A stretch of 64,000 bases of DNA, from positions 1 through 64,000 of the forward strand of contig DATHDG010000026.1 in assembly GCA_035319125.1 (NCBI GenBank), read 5' to 3'. Position 1 is the stretch's first letter, and each line of letters starts with the position of its first letter. Both the position numbers and the translations under genes were made by a program. This document shows, in pieces, positions 62,810-64,000 of this stretch. This DNA is from Fen-1308 sp035319125 (lineage in GTDB: Bacteria > Nitrospirota > Thermodesulfovibrionia > Thermodesulfovibrionales > Dissulfurispiraceae). The notes below the pieces were generated by a model, which was given only the letters and a program-made list of their open reading frames with translations, was not told the DNA's origin and ran no database searches.

Positions 62810-63255
62810 AACTCGGCACCTCTGTCGGCGGATACTACCGGGTCCTTAACAAAACGCTTAATCGGTCCAAGCACCGTCACGCTTTCAACGACCGATGTTG
62901 CAAAACTGGCAAATTTCTCGCCTTCAGCCGAGGATATCCATGAGAAATGAAGCCTGCCCGGCTCAAGACCGACATATTCGAGAAGGTTCTTCATAATCGC
63001 AAACTTGCGACGGGCGATCAGGTTGCCACTGATATAGTGGCAGTCGCCCGGATGTCAGCCGGAAACCCAGACACCGTCAACCCCTCTTCTGAATGCGTCC
63101 AGGATAAATTCCAGGCTCATACGTCCTGTGCAGGGAATTCTGACAACCCTGATGTTCGCAGGATATTTCATCCTACTTACCCCTGCTAAATCAGCTGCTC
63201 CGTAACTGCACCAGTTGCACAGAAAAGCCACGATAGTCGGTTCGAACTTTGACAT
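62806..63255 (-). CDS. mvhD: MvhD-family Fe-S protein with in-frame UGA read as selenocysteine
   Basis: 149 residues from ATG 63255 (GAAGGG 6 bases ahead) to 62806, if TGA at 63057-63055 is read through. Before it: SKFEPTIVAFLCNWCSYGAA and GVDGVWVSG; after it: HPGDCHYISGNLIARRKFA. In normal MvhD the UGA position is the conserved Cys of GCHPGDCHY, so the TGA sits exactly where selenocysteine replaces Cys, as in the VhuD selenoprotein of methanogens. A strong stem-loop begins five bases after the codon. MvhD hands electrons from the hydrogenase or FAD part to HdrA. This reading also explains why an ordinary ORF search splits it into two pieces (63270-63055 and 62994-62806). Confidence 0.88.
63012..63049 (-). 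promoter_or_regulatory. SECIS-like stem-loop behind the UGA codon of mvhD
   Basis: On the minus strand GGGCGA (63049-63044) pairs with TCGCCC (63017-63012), and inside it TGCCACT (63042-63036) pairs with AGTGGCA (63030-63024) around a five-base loop. The stem starts 5 bases after the UGA, the position used by bacterial SECIS elements for SelB. Confidence 0.7.
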
Positions 63256-63317
63256 GAAATACCCTTCCATTTAGTTGATACAACAGGCGTCATAAAGGCT
63301 CTGTTGTGTTACGGTTC

Positions 63318-64000
63318 CTAAAAAACTCCTTCCAGAGCGTCGAGCTGAGCTATGACCGCTACAGTAGTAAATCCCTTAAGGTCCGGAGCTCCGGATCTGC
63401 ATGAGGTGACGCAAACCCCGCAACCCTTGCACAGCGCAACATTGACCTCGGCCTTTCCTTTATCGTCGAATTTTATCGCCTGGAACGGGCAGAGGTTGAT
63501 GCAGACGCCGCAGCCTGCGCACCGTCTTTTATCAATATTGGATGTGCTGCCTCCGACTACGATGCTGTCCATCGAAAGGACTGTAACGGCCCTCGCAACG
63601 GCCGCCTGGGCCTGGGCAACCGTCTCATCCATGGCCTTTGGATAGTGGGCCAACCCGCACAAAAAGACACCGTCGGTAGCAAAGTCTACAGGCCTCAGCT
63701 TCTGATGCGCTTCCACGAACCAGCCATCGGCATCCATCGGCACCTTGAACTGCTGGGCAAGCTCTTCTTCCCGGTTGGAGACTATCGCAGATGCCAGAAC
63801 CAGACAATCGGTATTGATCTTGATGTCCCTCTGGAGGATATGATCTGTAAATGTCACGCCGACCGTATTTCCATCATCTTCCACCACCGGTTTTTTGGAC
63901 TCCTCATATTTGCCGAAAAATACACCCAGGCCTCTTGCCTCTGTGTAAAGGTCTTCGAGTTCGCCGTAAGTCCTGATGTCCCTGTTCAGGATGCAGACGC
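63318..64000 (-). CDS. hdrA: Heterodisulfide reductase subunit A, C-terminal part (cut by window)
   Basis: About 227 residues are visible; the frame stays open to the window end (LNRDIRTYGELEDLY precedes the ATG at 63887). Seen are the FAD-domain end FATDGVFLCGLAHYPKAMDE and two 4Fe-4S motifs, CAGCGVCINLCPFQAI and CKGCGVCVTSCRSGA. HdrA holds the bifurcating flavin in Hdr complexes. The missing N-terminal part holds the rest of the FAD and Cys motifs. It lies 62 bases before mvhD. The last motif has SCRSGA where most proteins have a Pro after the fourth Cys; the cluster ligands themselves are intact. Confidence 0.9.
   Translation of the reverse strand, partial: VCILNRDIRTYGELEDLYTEARGLGVFFGKYEESKKPVVEDDGNTVGVTFTDHILQRDIKINTDCLVLASAIVSNREEELAQQFKVPMDADGWFVEAHQKLRPVDFATDGVFLCGLAHYPKAMDETVAQAQAAVARAVTVLSMDSIVVGGSTSNIDKRRCAGCGVCINLCPFQAIKFDDKGKAEVNVALCKGCGVCVTSCRSGAPDLKGFTTVAVIAQLDALEGVF

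Noticed and set aside
1..64000. CRISPR arrays, tRNA or rRNA genes
   Set aside because: No regular direct repeats with spacers, no cloverleaf ends (CCA with TTCGA arm) and no rRNA core sequences were recognised by eye.

Overview
The window looks like a chromosome segment of an anaerobic or facultatively respiring, Gram-negative bacterium. Three features support this: a 13-gene complex I operon with fused nuoCD, running straight into a Rieske/cytochrome b complex; an HdrA/MvhD/Flx-type flavin and Fe-S electron-transfer cluster at the right edge; and a TonB receptor that implies an outer membrane. The mix of Hdr-Flx genes, a selenocysteine MvhD, BioW, two Liv transporters and many two-component proteins is typical of Nitrospirota (Thermodesulfovibrio-like) or former Deltaproteobacteria. 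I lean to Nitrospirota, but this is inference and no rRNA or marker gene is present to settle it. Layout: 1-1100 is a decayed IS110-family element with a structured 3' tail. On the minus strand, 1109-8473 holds a possible peptide-based sensing or uptake island: a TonB receptor, a 32-residue Cys-Cys peptide gene too short for ordinary gene calls, a radical SAM/SPASM maturase broken by two frameshifts and one TGA, an ABC_sub_bind periplasmic protein, a histidine kinase and a sigma-54 activator. 8657-14760 (minus) has a DUF2400 protein, a CBS-ACT protein and a complete branched-chain amino-acid type ABC transporter (livKHMGF). 14968-31930 (plus) is nuoA-N, a Rieske protein and a cytochrome b fused to a two-haem cytochrome c: in effect an NADH-to-quinone-to-cytochrome chain in one run. 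A REC-GAF-kinase follows. 33692-37523 (minus) is a peptide/nickel-type ABC importer without its ATPases, plus an acetyltransferase. 37576-44629 (minus) is a pentose phosphate operon (tkt, tal, rpiB, zwf, pgl, gnd, HAD phosphatase). 44794-49076 (plus) has AlkD, a PAS protein with a Cys4 tail, an iron alcohol dehydrogenase and an overlapping hybrid kinase. 49174-54103 has a DKK-repeat secreted protein, a histone H1-like protein and a second liv transporter without a binding protein. 54161-59876 has acylphosphatase, BioB, small and unknown proteins, a Crp/Fnr regulator, BioW and a lipid kinase. 59943-64000 (minus) is hdrA (cut by the window), mvhD, an Fe-S protein and the FlxB/FlxA-like pair. How it fits together: the right-edge cluster probably moves electrons between NAD(P)H, ferredoxin and a thiol or quinone-linked acceptor by flavin-based bifurcation. 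Its MvhD reads through an in-frame UGA as selenocysteine, with a clean stem-loop right behind the codon. The pentose phosphate operon would supply NADPH and pentoses, and the nuo-bc operon would supply proton-motive force. The two observations most worth checking are the UGA-interrupted mvhD and the peptide/maturase/TonB/sensor island.
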